A stretch of 64,000 nucleotides of DNA, taken from Promethearchaeati archaeon. GTDB taxonomy: Archaea > Asgardarchaeota > Heimdallarchaeia > JABLTI01. The notes beneath the pieces are model-generated. The model worked only from the letters and a program-made list of their open reading frames with translations, ran no database searches and was not told where the DNA came from. The DNA lies in assembly GCA_013166835.1 (NCBI GenBank), contig JABLTI010000003.1, positions 1 through 64,000 on the forward strand, written 5' to 3'. The position numbers and the translations under genes were made by a program. Below are positions 53,345 through 62,772 of this stretch, in pieces (position 1 is the first letter of the stretch; each line of letters begins with the position of its first letter).

Positions 53345-54103
53345 TTGGCTCTTGAAGTATTGTGGTTCATACTTGCTTTATTAGGTTCATTTCTGAGCGG
53401 ATCCATTCCATATTCTGTAATAATTGGTAGATTAAGAACAGGTAAAGATTTGAGAAATTATAATATAGGAAATCCTGGTGGTTTCAATGCGGTTTTAACT
53501 TATGGAATACCAATTGGTATGATTGTTATTTTCGCAGATGTTTTGAAAGGATTGATACCAATAGCATTGATTGATTGGAGTTTTTCAAAATATATTGGTA
53601 TTGATACTATTTGGTATCAACTCGCAGTTATACTAGGACCAGCACTATGTATTCTCGGACATAATCATTCGCCGTTTCTAAATTTCAGAGGTGGACGAGG
53701 TGCAGCTGTATTTGCTGGAACCTTCTTTTGGGTAAATCCTCTCGTATTTATAATCCTATTTTTACCCTTTGCTATAATGATTGGTCTCTTCAAAGTACCT
53801 ACTAGGGTTTCTATGATTTTGGCTGCAATATTTTACCTTCCAGCAGCTTTGTTTATACCTATTGCACCTCCATATTCAATGCACATGCTTGAAACTCTTG
53901 CTTTCCCACAAGCAAATCCCTTTCTATATCTTGTACCGTTTCTATTATCTCTTGGAATGCTTTTAGCTCAATTACCTAGATTAATTCCTAGTGTAATTGC
54001 TGCTATTCGAGGAGAAGAATGGACTTATACAATTTCAGAAGGACAACAACTACCTGAGAAATTTAAAAAAGATAAAGAAACAGTAAGTAAAGAAGAAACG
54101 TAA
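53345..54103 (+). CDS. plsY: PlsY-family glycerol-3-phosphate acyltransferase, copy 1
   Basis: A 252-aa polytopic membrane enzyme with five or six helices. Family motifs: SGSIPYSVIIGRLRTGKDLR with GNPGGFNAV (residues 18-50), VLKGLIPIALIDW (K68-G-x2-P72), and LGHNHSPFLNFRGGRGAAVF (105-123). PlsY moves an acyl group from acyl phosphate to sn-glycerol-3-phosphate, starting bacterial ester phospholipids, and needs no acyl-CoA. The motifs differ from the usual GSGN-x-GATN and GGKG forms: here GNPGG-x-NAV and GGRG. The start is TTG with GGAG upstream. Archaeal membranes are normally ether-linked, so its role is an open question. Confidence 0.92.
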   Translation: MALEVLWFILALLGSFLSGSIPYSVIIGRLRTGKDLRNYNIGNPGGFNAVLTYGIPIGMIVIFADVLKGLIPIALIDWSFSKYIGIDTIWYQLAVILGPALCILGHNHSPFLNFRGGRGAAVFAGTFFWVNPLVFIILFLPFAIMIGLFKVPTRVSMILAAIFYLPAALFIPIAPPYSMHMLETLAFPQANPFLYLVPFLLSLGMLLAQLPRLIPSVIAAIRGEEWTYTISEGQQLPEKFKKDKETVSKEET

Positions 54104-54156
54104 GTTTCTCTTCTCTAAAATCATCTTTTATAAAGAAAAAAGAAAGAAGAATAGTG

Positions 54157-55035
54157 TTATTTTGATCTCTTTCTTAGTAAGACCATAACACTAACTGTTA
54201 GTATTGAAGCTAATCCAATTAATAGGAATGGAGCTCCGATTTTTCTTGTATATGAGCTTTCTGTAACTTGGACAGTCATAGCGAAATTGGTATTTATCCC
54301 TTGGTAATCCCCTGAGATAAGAGTAAACATATCGTATCCTAACAAGACATAATTTGTTACATTGTAATCGAATCGTAAGCTATGAATTATCCCTAAACCT
54401 GTTGATTCAGCAGCAACTTCATATCTGCCACTTACATCAATCTCAAAGGCTATTGTTGCACCGCTATCATACCAGGTTGCTGTAACATCTGTGGTGACAT
54501 TACCTTCATCGTTATCAAATCCACTAAACAATGAATCCCAGTTGGTATCATCATTAAATGAATCATAGACATCGGTCCAAACTATACTTGGTGGAGCAAC
54601 ATAGAATGCATCACCTAAACTTACACCTTTACTTACATCCAAATCTTGGACGGAAGCAGAGGATATACCAAGCATAAGGAACGGATAGACGGAATAATAA
54701 AGCAATGATAAACCAAAGAGAAGACTACTTGAACTAATATCTGCTAATAAAACTGCTGAAGCATCAAAGATAGAATAATCAACACTTGAGGTTCCTATTG
54801 CATCCACTTGAACATCTATTTTGTCTCCTTTGTCTATAGCTGTATCTCCTACTCGGAATTTATCTGTTTGTCCAGTAACTGTCACAGCACTTTCAACATA
54901 GTTAAAATTACCATATGCTTTCTTTACTTCAAACTCAAACTCATCACCAACAGTCAATGATCCTTGAACGGATAAGAATGGAACAGAAAAAGTGAGAGCT
55001 ATTAAAATAAAAGTAATAAGAGTTATCTTCTTCAC
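54157..55035 (-). CDS. secreted protein with C-terminal membrane anchor
   Basis: A 292-aa exported protein. A signal peptide (KKITLITFILIALTFSVPFL) precedes a beta-rich domain with repeated DGT-, VTGQ- and VTATW-type strands and no cysteine pairs. A single C-terminal helix (APFLLIGLASILTVSVMVLL) with the basic tail RKRSK anchors it in the membrane, facing out. This is a common archaeal surface-protein architecture; I do not recognise the domain. It is convergent with PlsY and divergent from the acidic protein that follows. Confidence 0.8.
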   Translation of the reverse strand: MKKITLITFILIALTFSVPFLSVQGSLTVGDEFEFEVKKAYGNFNYVESAVTVTGQTDKFRVGDTAIDKGDKIDVQVDAIGTSSVDYSIFDASAVLLADISSSSLLFGLSLLYYSVYPFLMLGISSASVQDLDVSKGVSLGDAFYVAPPSIVWTDVYDSFNDDTNWDSLFSGFDNDEGNVTTDVTATWYDSGATIAFEIDVSGRYEVAAESTGLGIIHSLRFDYNVTNYVLLGYDMFTLISGDYQGINTNFAMTVQVTESSYTRKIGAPFLLIGLASILTVSVMVLLRKRSK

Positions 55036-55142
55036 AATATTTCACCATGTTTTTTCAATTATACTGAAGAAATTATATTTTAAAACTATTTAAATTAATT
55101 TTTTATGGCATAATTTTCCGAAAGAAAGTTTAAAACATTTTA

Positions 55143-56012
55143 ATGAATAGTTTCTGTATGTCAGATTTAACTAAAAAGTACAAAATAGGTTTAGAGTATT
55201 TGAGAAAAACTGGATTCGATCATATAGTTAGAGAGCTAGGAGCTTTTGGTGTGGAAGTATACAAATACAAGCCACATTCCCGTTTTGACAGCGAGAAAAA
55301 GGATTTACCAAATCCTTGTCAATTTCGAGATTTTGTTTTAACAAAAAAGCTAATGGATCATTATCAAATTAAAACTAAAGTAGATATTGCTCGCTATTTA
55401 CGGATAATTTCCATAATTCTATCAAATTTCAGTCTTCCAGATGAATATGATAATTTTGATATTCATAGAAGGGAATTAAGAAGATATTTCCATAATAACA
55501 ATTATCAAAGTATAGCAAGTAAAAAATCAGCTATTCGAGAAGCCTTAATGGCATATAATGAAGCTTTCAGTTCTCGAATTTCAATTCCCGAATCAGATTA
55601 CAATGGTTTAGCTGATGTTCTAAATCTCTTTTACAATATTTATGATACTTTACCAGATATAGAGATAAAGAAGGAAAAAACAATTACAGGTGATGAAGAT
55701 GACTTATTTGGTGATTACGACGATTTTTACGATGACTATGATTCAGAGAGTGAAGGAGAATCCTCATACGAAGAACCAGATATCATGTGGGCTTATGATG
55801 GATTGTATAAAGACTTTACAGATGAAAAATTAATTGAACGACTTAAGGATGATAGACAAAGAGGAACATTACGTGTTAGTCTTCCAACTATGGAAATTAA
55901 AGAATATTCAGACACTGTACTAAAAAAACTATTGAAAAATGAAACTGAAAGAAAGAAACTTCTTCAAAAAATACAAAATTGGCATAGTAAGACATTTCCA
56001 AAGAAAAAGTAA
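55143..56012 (+). CDS. protein with acidic linker, function unknown
   Basis: A 289-aa cytoplasmic protein that I do not recognise. Residues 1-170 look helical with the phrase FRDFVLTKKLMDHYQIKTKVDIARYLRIISIIL. Residues 183-215 are an acidic run (DEDDLFGDYDDFYDDYDSE) and the C-terminal 70 residues are basic and helical. An acidic-basic layout like this often marks proteins that bind nucleic acid or histone-like partners, which is only a suggestion. The ATG at 55143 has no ribosome site; ATG 55158 is an alternative. It stands alone on its strand. Confidence 0.65.
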   Translation: MNSFCMSDLTKKYKIGLEYLRKTGFDHIVRELGAFGVEVYKYKPHSRFDSEKKDLPNPCQFRDFVLTKKLMDHYQIKTKVDIARYLRIISIILSNFSLPDEYDNFDIHRRELRRYFHNNNYQSIASKKSAIREALMAYNEAFSSRISIPESDYNGLADVLNLFYNIYDTLPDIEIKKEKTITGDEDDLFGDYDDFYDDYDSESEGESSYEEPDIMWAYDGLYKDFTDEKLIERLKDDRQRGTLRVSLPTMEIKEYSDTVLKKLLKNETERKKLLQKIQNWHSKTFPKKK

Positions 56013-56032
56013 AGAAAATTGAAATCTAAATA

Positions 56033-58396
56033 TCAATAACCATGTTCAGTTCTCTTTATGATTTCATCTTGGAGTTTAGGACCTAAATTGATATAGTAAT
56101 CACTGTAGCCAGCAACTCTCACTATTAGATCTCTATATTTCTCCGGATTCTTTTGAGCTTCTCTCAAAGTATCAGCTGATACAACATTGAATTGAATGTG
56201 ATGACCACCTAGCTTGAAGTATCCTCGAACTAGATGGGTAATATTTTCAATACCTTCATCTGTAGCAAAGAAACTAGGAGTAAATTTTTGATTTAGCAAT
56301 GTACCTCCAGTTCTTACATGGTCTATTTTACTTGCAGATTTCAAAACAGCAGTTGGTCCTTTGGTATCTGAACCTTGAACTGGGGAAATACCTTCTGAGA
56401 GTGGTTCAAATGCTTTTCTTCCATCAGGCATTGCGCCAATAACACTTCCAAAATAAACATGAACTGTTGTAGGAAGAAGATTTATTCTATGTTGACCACC
56501 TTTTGTGTTTGGTCTGCCATCTACAGCATTAAAGTATAATTCAAATACATCCATCGTTATTGCATCTGGATAATCCTCATCATTTCCATATTTAGGAGTA
56601 TCACAAATGAATCTCTGACGAAGCTCCTCTTTATCTTTAAAGTTAGTTGTTAATATCTCGAGTAATTCTTTCATTGTTAGATTTTTTTCATCAAAAATGT
56701 TGTACTTTATTGATGTCAATGAATCAGTAATACTCCCTAGACCTACTCCTTGAATATAGGATGAGTTGTATCTAGCTCCACCAGCATTGTAATCCTTAGC
56801 ATTTTTGATGCAATCATCAATAATTATTGATAAGAATGGTGATGGCAAATAATTGCCCCATAATTTTTCAATTATGTTGTTTCCCTTGATTTTAATATCA
56901 ACGAAATGCTGAACTTGTTTACTAAAAGCCTTAAACAGTTCATCGTAGGTTTTGAATTGTGTAGTATCACCTGTTCTCAAACCTATTTGTTTCTTAGTTT
57001 TTGTATCAAGACCATTATGTAAAGTTACTTCTAAGATTTTTACTAAATTGAAATATCCTGTCAAGCTATAATTTTCTTTACCAAATGCTCCGGTTTCCAC
57101 ACACCCGCTAGTACCACCATTTCTAGCATCTTCAATAGATTTTCCAACTCGCAACATTTCCTGAATTATGATATCAGTATTGAAAATAGATGGTTGTCCA
57201 AAACCAGTTTTAATAATCTTTAAAGCTCTTTTTAAGAAGTCATCTGGGGTGATTTTGCTTATTTGTACCATTGAACTTGGTTGTAAAATTCTCATTTCTT
57301 CTATAACATCAAGGATTAGGTATGATAACTCATTGACCCCATCTGTTCCATCTTCTTTTAATCCCCCAAGATTGATCAAACAAAAATCGGTATAAGTATT
57401 GCTTTCTTCTGCTGTAACTCCAACTTTCGGTGGAGCAGGTTGATTATTAAATTTAATCCAAAATGCTTCCAGAAGTTCTTTTGCTCCTTCTTTTGTTAAT
57501 GTTCCTTCAGCAATTTCCTTCTTGTAAAAAGGATAAAGATGTTGATCTAGTCTCCCTGGATTAAATGAATCCCAGGTATTAAGTTCAGTAATTACTCCTA
57601 AATGAATAAACCAGTAGTGCTGTAATGCTTCTCTAAATGTACGTGGGGCATTTTCTGGAACGTTTTTGCATGTTTCAGCAATTAATTCAAGCTCTTTCTT
57701 ACGTTTAGGATCCTTTTCTTTTTTAGCCAACTCTTCCGCTTTCTCAGCATGCCGTTCTGCAAAACTCATAATTGCCGTTGCTGCGATTTCCATTGCTCTA
57801 AGTTCATCACGTTTATCTAATGATTCGGGATCATTATCATAATCTATGCTTTCAAAACTCTGTTGAATGTCAGCCATATAATCAGAAAAACCATTCACGA
57901 ATATTTTACCATCTGAAACAGTATGTCCAGGAGCTCGTTGCTCCATAAACTCAGTAAAAACACCTGCTTCGTAAGCATCTATCCATAGATAGTCAACCTC
58001 AGAGAAAATTCGATCACGTATTGATCTCCCCTTCCAGAAAGGAATAATCTCCTCTTCTGATAGCTTTCTTGTTTCATCACTTACTTTAAATGATATTTTC
58101 TCTCGAGAATCTAAAATATCTAAATCTTTCAAGGAGTGGCAACAAATTTCTGGATAAGTAGAAGTAGCTTTAGGAGCTGAACCACGTTCTCCTACAATTA
58201 GCTCATTATCATTAATGCAAATTTCTTTGTTTTCTAATAAATACTTGAATGCTAAGGCTCTGGCAACAGGAATAGATACTTTTTCTGTGACTCCACTTTT
58301 ATAAAAATCTGTGAGTAATTTTGCTCTTTCAATAGAAAGTGTAGGTATTGTATTTCTACTCTGATCTCGAAGTTTCTTAATCCTGTCAAGCATCAT
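56033..58396 (-). CDS. glycyl radical enzyme, trans-4-hydroxy-L-proline dehydratase-like
   Basis: A 787-aa glycyl radical enzyme. The thiyl cysteine is Cys432 with Glu434 (GGTSGCVETGAFGKE), and the radical glycine is Gly763 in RVAGYSDYY. I recall residues in the bacterial hydroxyproline dehydratase HypD at H160, D278, S334, F340, C434, E436, T645 and G765; here H158, D276, S332, F338, C432, E434, T643 and G763 sit at the same constant offset of two. That supports HypD over pyruvate formate-lyase, which has a Cys-Cys pair. Dehydration would give pyrroline-5-carboxylate. It overlaps the activase by one base and needs strict anaerobiosis. Confidence 0.9.
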   Translation of the reverse strand: MMLDRIKKLRDQSRNTIPTLSIERAKLLTDFYKSGVTEKVSIPVARALAFKYLLENKEICINDNELIVGERGSAPKATSTYPEICCHSLKDLDILDSREKISFKVSDETRKLSEEEIIPFWKGRSIRDRIFSEVDYLWIDAYEAGVFTEFMEQRAPGHTVSDGKIFVNGFSDYMADIQQSFESIDYDNDPESLDKRDELRAMEIAATAIMSFAERHAEKAEELAKKEKDPKRKKELELIAETCKNVPENAPRTFREALQHYWFIHLGVITELNTWDSFNPGRLDQHLYPFYKKEIAEGTLTKEGAKELLEAFWIKFNNQPAPPKVGVTAEESNTYTDFCLINLGGLKEDGTDGVNELSYLILDVIEEMRILQPSSMVQISKITPDDFLKRALKIIKTGFGQPSIFNTDIIIQEMLRVGKSIEDARNGGTSGCVETGAFGKENYSLTGYFNLVKILEVTLHNGLDTKTKKQIGLRTGDTTQFKTYDELFKAFSKQVQHFVDIKIKGNNIIEKLWGNYLPSPFLSIIIDDCIKNAKDYNAGGARYNSSYIQGVGLGSITDSLTSIKYNIFDEKNLTMKELLEILTTNFKDKEELRQRFICDTPKYGNDEDYPDAITMDVFELYFNAVDGRPNTKGGQHRINLLPTTVHVYFGSVIGAMPDGRKAFEPLSEGISPVQGSDTKGPTAVLKSASKIDHVRTGGTLLNQKFTPSFFATDEGIENITHLVRGYFKLGGHHIQFNVVSADTLREAQKNPEKYRDLIVRVAGYSDYYINLGPKLQDEIIKRTEHGY

Positions 58397-59211
58397 TATT
58401 CCTCTAATTTAACCAATAAACCATACTTCTCGAGTTTTTCTTTGATTGCTATCATGTGTTCTTTTGTTGGTTTTGAAATATCTTTCATTCGGTTTATTTT
58501 GTTTAGTTTCCGATATTTATCCTCACCAATCTTGTGAAAAGGTAATAGTTCAACTCTAATAATCTCTAATTGTGACAAGAATTCCCCAAATTGTTTGATA
58601 TCTTCTAAGCTATCATTAACAGTTGGAATTATTGGAATTCTAATTATAACTTTCTGTCCTGCTTTAGTTAACATTTCAAGATTTTGTTTTATTATAGTAT
58701 TTGACTTTCCAGTGTATTTACTATGTTTTTCCTCATCAACAATTTTCAAGTCATAAAGAAAAAGATCTACTAATTTAGCTATTTCTTTCACAACATCTAA
58801 TGAAGCACAACCAGAGGTGTCAAGTGTTGTATGCAGACCTAGTTCTTTTGATTTCTTTAATAATAACAACAAGAACTTTGATTGTAAGAGCGGTTCTCCC
58901 CCTGAAAAAGTAACTCCACCACTAGAAATTTCATAAAAGACTTGGTCTTTCATAATTACCTGTATTATTTCATCAAGGGAAATTTCTTTCCCAATCAATT
59001 CTTTTCTTTCAAAGCAAGCTTTAGAAGAGGACCCAGTGAAGACTTGTCTTGTTATTGTTTCCGGTTCTGTTGAATGACTTTCTGGGTTGTGGCACCACCA
59101 ACAATCCATAGGGCAACCTTTGAAAAAAATGGTCGTGCGTATACCTGGACCATCATGAACGGCAAATTTTTTTATATCAAAGATAACTCCTTTAGGTTCC
59201 ATATTCTTCAA
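58396..59211 (-). CDS. glycyl-radical-enzyme activase (radical SAM)
   Basis: A 271-aa radical SAM enzyme that generates the glycyl radical on the neighbouring dehydratase. The SAM cluster is C33-x3-C37-x2-C40 (GCPMDCWWCHNPES), preceded by FAVHDGPGIRTTIFFKG. The GGEPLLQ motif and the IRIPIIPTVNDS strand are typical of PFL-activating enzymes. It lacks the eight-cysteine ferredoxin insert common in activases of this group, whose place is taken by VFTGSSSKACFERK, so it has the compact layout. The start is TTG at 59211 or ATG at 59202. Its stop overlaps the dehydratase ATG by one base (TAATG), so this gene comes first in the transcript. Confidence 0.94.
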   Translation of the reverse strand: MKNMEPKGVIFDIKKFAVHDGPGIRTTIFFKGCPMDCWWCHNPESHSTEPETITRQVFTGSSSKACFERKELIGKEISLDEIIQVIMKDQVFYEISSGGVTFSGGEPLLQSKFLLLLLKKSKELGLHTTLDTSGCASLDVVKEIAKLVDLFLYDLKIVDEEKHSKYTGKSNTIIKQNLEMLTKAGQKVIIRIPIIPTVNDSLEDIKQFGEFLSQLEIIRVELLPFHKIGEDKYRKLNKINRMKDISKPTKEHMIAIKEKLEKYGLLVKLEE

Positions 59212-59352
59212 CAGAGCAATTTTTCAGTTAATAGGTTAATTATAGATTAACAAGAATTACATTCTTTTTTCTTTTAAACTTTCAGTGAGTTGGCGAATTT
59301 CTTTTTGCCTAAATCGTCAATGTTAATAAATGCCAAGTTAAAGTAAGGGAGT

Positions 59353-60222
59353 ATGACAGAACAAGATTTCGAAAATATACGAATACTAGATAATTTTTAC
59401 CAAACATCCAGCTTTTTCCCAATGCCAGTTATACTTGTTAGTACAATTTCAGAAGATGGCAAAACAAACTTGGGTCCATACTCACTATGTTTCCCATTTA
59501 GAATTGCTGGAAACGGTAAATGGGCTATGAAATTAAACGCACGAAGTGACAGCAATACTGCAATGAATATCAGACGAACAGGTGTTTGTTCTCTCAACTT
59601 TATTCCCGATGATAAGAAAAGTATGGAAGCATGTGTACAATTAGGTTTTCCTGGTGAGAAAACTGTAGAAAAAATGAAACACAATGGATTTACATTAATT
59701 CCTTCATACAGAAATGGGAATGGAAACGGAACAGAATATCCTGAAATTGTAAAAGAATCTATCCAAGTTTTCGAATGCTCAGTTGCTGAAGATATCCCAA
59801 TTTGGATCGATGAAGAAACCACTGAATGTCATATGGTTCTCACAATTGAGAAAATAATCATGAAGAAAAAATGGAAAAATGCATTAATTAAAGGTGAAGG
59901 GTTCCCACCAATTCCAATTGATTATGGATTTAGAAATAATGTAAACTTTTGGTTTACAAAACACAGCAAACCTTACAAAATTCCTCTACCAGAAAGAAAA
60001 GGTATTGATATTAACTCTGTGAAATATGCTATAAGTCGTTGTGATCCGGATATTAAGTGGACAGATAAAGCTTGTGAGAAAATTGTTAAGGTTCCACGTA
60101 TTTTCCTTAATCGGGTTGTTCAAGGTATTATGGATCAAGCCAAGAAGGAAGGTATTACTTTAGTTACAGGTGAATTTATGGATAAAATGCGAGATAAACG
60201 CTCAGATGAACAAGATAATTAA
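59353..60222 (+). CDS. flavin-reductase-like FMN-binding protein
   Basis: A 289-aa protein of the flavin-reductase-like split-barrel family. The segment PMPVILVSTISEDGKTNLGP, followed by SLCFPFRIAGNGKWAMKLNA and TAMNIRRTGVCSLNFIPDDK, builds the FMN site. A longer C-terminal region (about 200-289) carries KYAISRCDPDIKWTDKACEK and a helical end. Such proteins bind FMN and reduce small acceptors or act as redox partners; a specific substrate is not visible. It is divergent from the activase and has its own promoter. Confidence 0.83.
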   Translation: MTEQDFENIRILDNFYQTSSFFPMPVILVSTISEDGKTNLGPYSLCFPFRIAGNGKWAMKLNARSDSNTAMNIRRTGVCSLNFIPDDKKSMEACVQLGFPGEKTVEKMKHNGFTLIPSYRNGNGNGTEYPEIVKESIQVFECSVAEDIPIWIDEETTECHMVLTIEKIIMKKKWKNALIKGEGFPPIPIDYGFRNNVNFWFTKHSKPYKIPLPERKGIDINSVKYAISRCDPDIKWTDKACEKIVKVPRIFLNRVVQGIMDQAKKEGITLVTGEFMDKMRDKRSDEQDN

Positions 60223-60329
60223 ATTCTGATTTTTAAATCACCACATACTTATCTGAATCCCTATTCTAGGAGTTCTTTCTTATTTTTCTTAGTTAATTTA
60301 TCTCTACACTAAATTTTCTTGTTTGGTTA

Positions 60330-60361
60330 TGTATAAATAAGGTTACTACCCAAGTAGTAAC
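60330..60361 (+). promoter_or_regulatory. TATA box and palindromic operator of the solenoid gene
   Basis: TGTATAAATAAGG at 60330-60342 is a strong TATA box. Directly behind it, GTTACTAC (60342-60349) and GTAGTAAC (60354-60361) form a perfect 8-bp palindrome with a CCAA spacer, covering the expected start site 24 bases before the ATG at 60385. This is the classical position for a repressor. The shape TACT-N-AGTA resembles sites of HxlR/MarR-type regulators. Confidence 0.6.
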
Positions 60362-60384
60362 TAAAGGCTTGGTGTTATAGAAAG

Positions 60385-61788
60385 ATGAAAAAAATCCATT
60401 GTGTTTATTGTGGCGAAAGAATTGATTTTGATGCGAAATTCTGTAATAATTGTGGATCTAGTATTCCAGTAAGAGATGCTTCTAAGAAACAACCTCAAAG
60501 AGAAACAAGAGAATCATATGCGTATGTAATTGAAGAATCTAACGAAGAAAAAGTTATCACTAGAAGACCTCGCACAAGAAATCTTAGAAGAGTAATAATT
60601 GGTCTTGTTGTTATTACAGGAGTATTAGCAGTTGTTTTGCCAGCTACTTTAATACCAATCTATAATTCGTATGTCTACCATTATCTCGGAACTACAACAT
60701 ATACTTCAGGTTTAATTATGACAAACAATGCTAGCTTAATTATAGATAACGTATCTGGTGATATTGATATCAGTTATGATTTAACTCAGACTGAAGTCCT
60801 GACAGCTGAGATAAAAGTCTTCGGACGCTCAGAAGCTAATATTAGTGATGCTAAAACTATAACTGAAAATTTCCAAACGGGCCAATGTGAATTCAAATTT
60901 AATTCAGATAATGAAACAAAAATCCCTTGGAAAGAAGATATGTATTATGATTTGGAAATTATAATCAATCCCTGTGTTGCAATGAAGTATAATATTATTG
61001 TATCCTCAGGTAATACTTATTTGGATTTCAGTTCCGCTTCAAGTGCAATAATTGAAGAATTAGAAATTGTAACATTTTCTGGCGATATTAACATTGATCT
61101 AGGTATAGGTAAAACCATTACTAGTCAATCAGTTAACATTGAAGCGAGTTCTGGAAATATTTATTTCTATGCGGGATCTGACTGTGAGATAACTACTCCA
61201 TTATTCAAGATTTTTACCTTCTCTGGAGACATCGATTTATCTTTTGGCAACGGATGTACACTAAATACAAGCACTGTAGATTTAGAAACAAGTTCTGGCA
61301 ACTTAGACGTTGATTTTGGTTCAAATACTCAAATTTATGGAAATAGCTTTGATGTGGAAACTTTCTCTGGAGATATTGTTTTAGAATTTGGTATATCTAT
61401 TAATCTAACACTTGATGAGTTCAATTTCATTGCTAGTTCTGGTAATATTATAATTGATTGTGAGCATGCTATATTCAATAATGATTTCAGCTGGGATATC
61501 AGTGCATTTTCTGGAGATGTCTATATGAACATAGGACCAAACTCAATAGCGGGGATAAATTACACAGCAGATTTCACTATTTTCGTTTCTTCAGGTAATA
61601 TTGATATTGATTGTGCCTGGAGTGAATCAGATGTTGGTTTAAAGGTCGCAGCCCAAGTTTCTTCTGGAGAAATATATCTGCCAAATGATCAAGACAATTA
61701 TGAATCTTCAGGATACAGTTTGAAAGAAATTAAATATAACTTCGATCTGGAAACATTTTCTGGTGATATTAGAGTATCAACAGAATAA
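60385..61788 (+). CDS. zinc-ribbon membrane protein with DUF4097-like outer solenoid
   Basis: A 467-aa protein. The N-terminal zinc ribbon (CVYCGERIDFDAKFCNNCGS) is complete. A basic linker leads to one membrane helix (about 70-90), so the ribbon faces the cytoplasm. From about 105 to the end it has alternating strand repeats of two kinds, F-SGDI and SSGNI, every 20-25 residues (for example VTFSGDINIDLG, EASSGNIYFYAG, FTFSGDIDLSFG), typical of DUF4097-type beta-solenoids. Similar proteins are thought to sit at the cell surface or sense envelope stress. Its promoter carries a palindromic operator. Confidence 0.86.
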   Translation: MKKIHCVYCGERIDFDAKFCNNCGSSIPVRDASKKQPQRETRESYAYVIEESNEEKVITRRPRTRNLRRVIIGLVVITGVLAVVLPATLIPIYNSYVYHYLGTTTYTSGLIMTNNASLIIDNVSGDIDISYDLTQTEVLTAEIKVFGRSEANISDAKTITENFQTGQCEFKFNSDNETKIPWKEDMYYDLEIIINPCVAMKYNIIVSSGNTYLDFSSASSAIIEELEIVTFSGDINIDLGIGKTITSQSVNIEASSGNIYFYAGSDCEITTPLFKIFTFSGDIDLSFGNGCTLNTSTVDLETSSGNLDVDFGSNTQIYGNSFDVETFSGDIVLEFGISINLTLDEFNFIASSGNIIIDCEHAIFNNDFSWDISAFSGDVYMNIGPNSIAGINYTADFTIFVSSGNIDIDCAWSESDVGLKVAAQVSSGEIYLPNDQDNYESSGYSLKEIKYNFDLETFSGDIRVSTE

Positions 61789-61835
61789 GTATCTGTTTCC
61801 ATTTTCCTTTTCTTTTTTTCATTAGAAAATGTTGA

Positions 61836-62672
61836 TTAGATATTGATTCTTAATCCATCAACAGCTATTTTGAAACCCTTTTCTAGAATCTCTTTTCTTT
61901 CTTTTCCTTTTTCATTAAGAACTAAATTTGTATGATTAAAATGTGTGAAATATATTTCTGTTTTAGTGGGATCCAATAGTTCCATTGTTTCTTTAATTGG
62001 TGGATGTGGAACATCATCTCTCCCTGGTAATTCATCCTTAGAGTAGAATGAACCATCAATTAAAGCAATATCCACGTTTTCTACAAGTTTAATCAAATCA
62101 TCTGTCCAATAATCAAGGTCTGGCAGATAGAGTAATTTCTTGTTACGTTCAATAACATAGCCCACCGTATCAGCGTATTCATCTCTGTGAGGAACTTGGA
62201 AAGAAGTAATCCAAAAATCTTCAATCGGATACTTGTGATTAATCTTCATATCAGACAAAATCAAATTTTTTCTTTGAAGCATATGTGAAAATGGATGATT
62301 ATTCCTTAGAAATACACTCATATTACTTGAACAATAAACTGTAATCTCTTGTATATCGATACATTCTTTTCCGAACATCCAAAGACCAGATACATGACCA
62401 AAATGAGCATGAGTAAGAAAAATACCTGATATCGGTATAGTTTTCTGTGTTTTTACTTTTGGTATTTCTTTTTTTATCAATTCTATTTGGTGCTTAATAT
62501 CTGGAGATACATCAATGAGATAGCAATACTGTTTTTCTTTGTCAAGAAATGCAATAGAAGGACCTAACCGCACGAATTTTGGATCTTTACGTGCACATAA
62601 GCAATTAGGACAATCACAACTAATTTGTGGAACACCTGCATCTTGAGCAGAGCCAAGGATAAGTATTTGCAT
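61836..62672 (-). CDS. PqqB/PhnP-like metallo-beta-lactamase-fold hydrolase
   Basis: A 278-aa MBL-fold protein. The start is MQILILGSAQDAGVPQISCDC, with cysteines 19, 21, 24 and 26 as a probable structural zinc site. The metal motif reads LTHAHFGH (His88, His90, His93); the usual H-x-H-x-D-H aspartate is glycine, as known in PqqB-like branches. Later blocks are FQVPHRDEY, LLYLPDLDYW, IALIDGSFYS and FTHFNHTN. PQQ synthesis itself is unlikely in this organism, and phosphodiester hydrolysis is a better guess. It stands alone on its strand. Confidence 0.88.
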   Translation of the reverse strand: MQILILGSAQDAGVPQISCDCPNCLCARKDPKFVRLGPSIAFLDKEKQYCYLIDVSPDIKHQIELIKKEIPKVKTQKTIPISGIFLTHAHFGHVSGLWMFGKECIDIQEITVYCSSNMSVFLRNNHPFSHMLQRKNLILSDMKINHKYPIEDFWITSFQVPHRDEYADTVGYVIERNKKLLYLPDLDYWTDDLIKLVENVDIALIDGSFYSKDELPGRDDVPHPPIKETMELLDPTKTEIYFTHFNHTNLVLNEKGKERKEILEKGFKIAVDGLRINI

Positions 62673-62772
62673 AATCTAAAATATAGTTGAAATGTTAATA
62701 ATCTTTATTGCTCACAAAAAACAATGCAAATTTTAGAGTAAGAATAAAATCATTAATAGATTGAAATTAATC

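Noticed and set aside
56033-58396. Pyruvate formate-lyase
   Set aside because: There is a single thiyl cysteine followed by Val-Glu, not the Cys-Cys pair of PFL, and the other residues fit a dehydratase.
61836-62672. PQQ biosynthesis gene pqqB
   Set aside because: No pqqA, C, D or E nearby, and the fold family is broad; only the family resemblance is kept.
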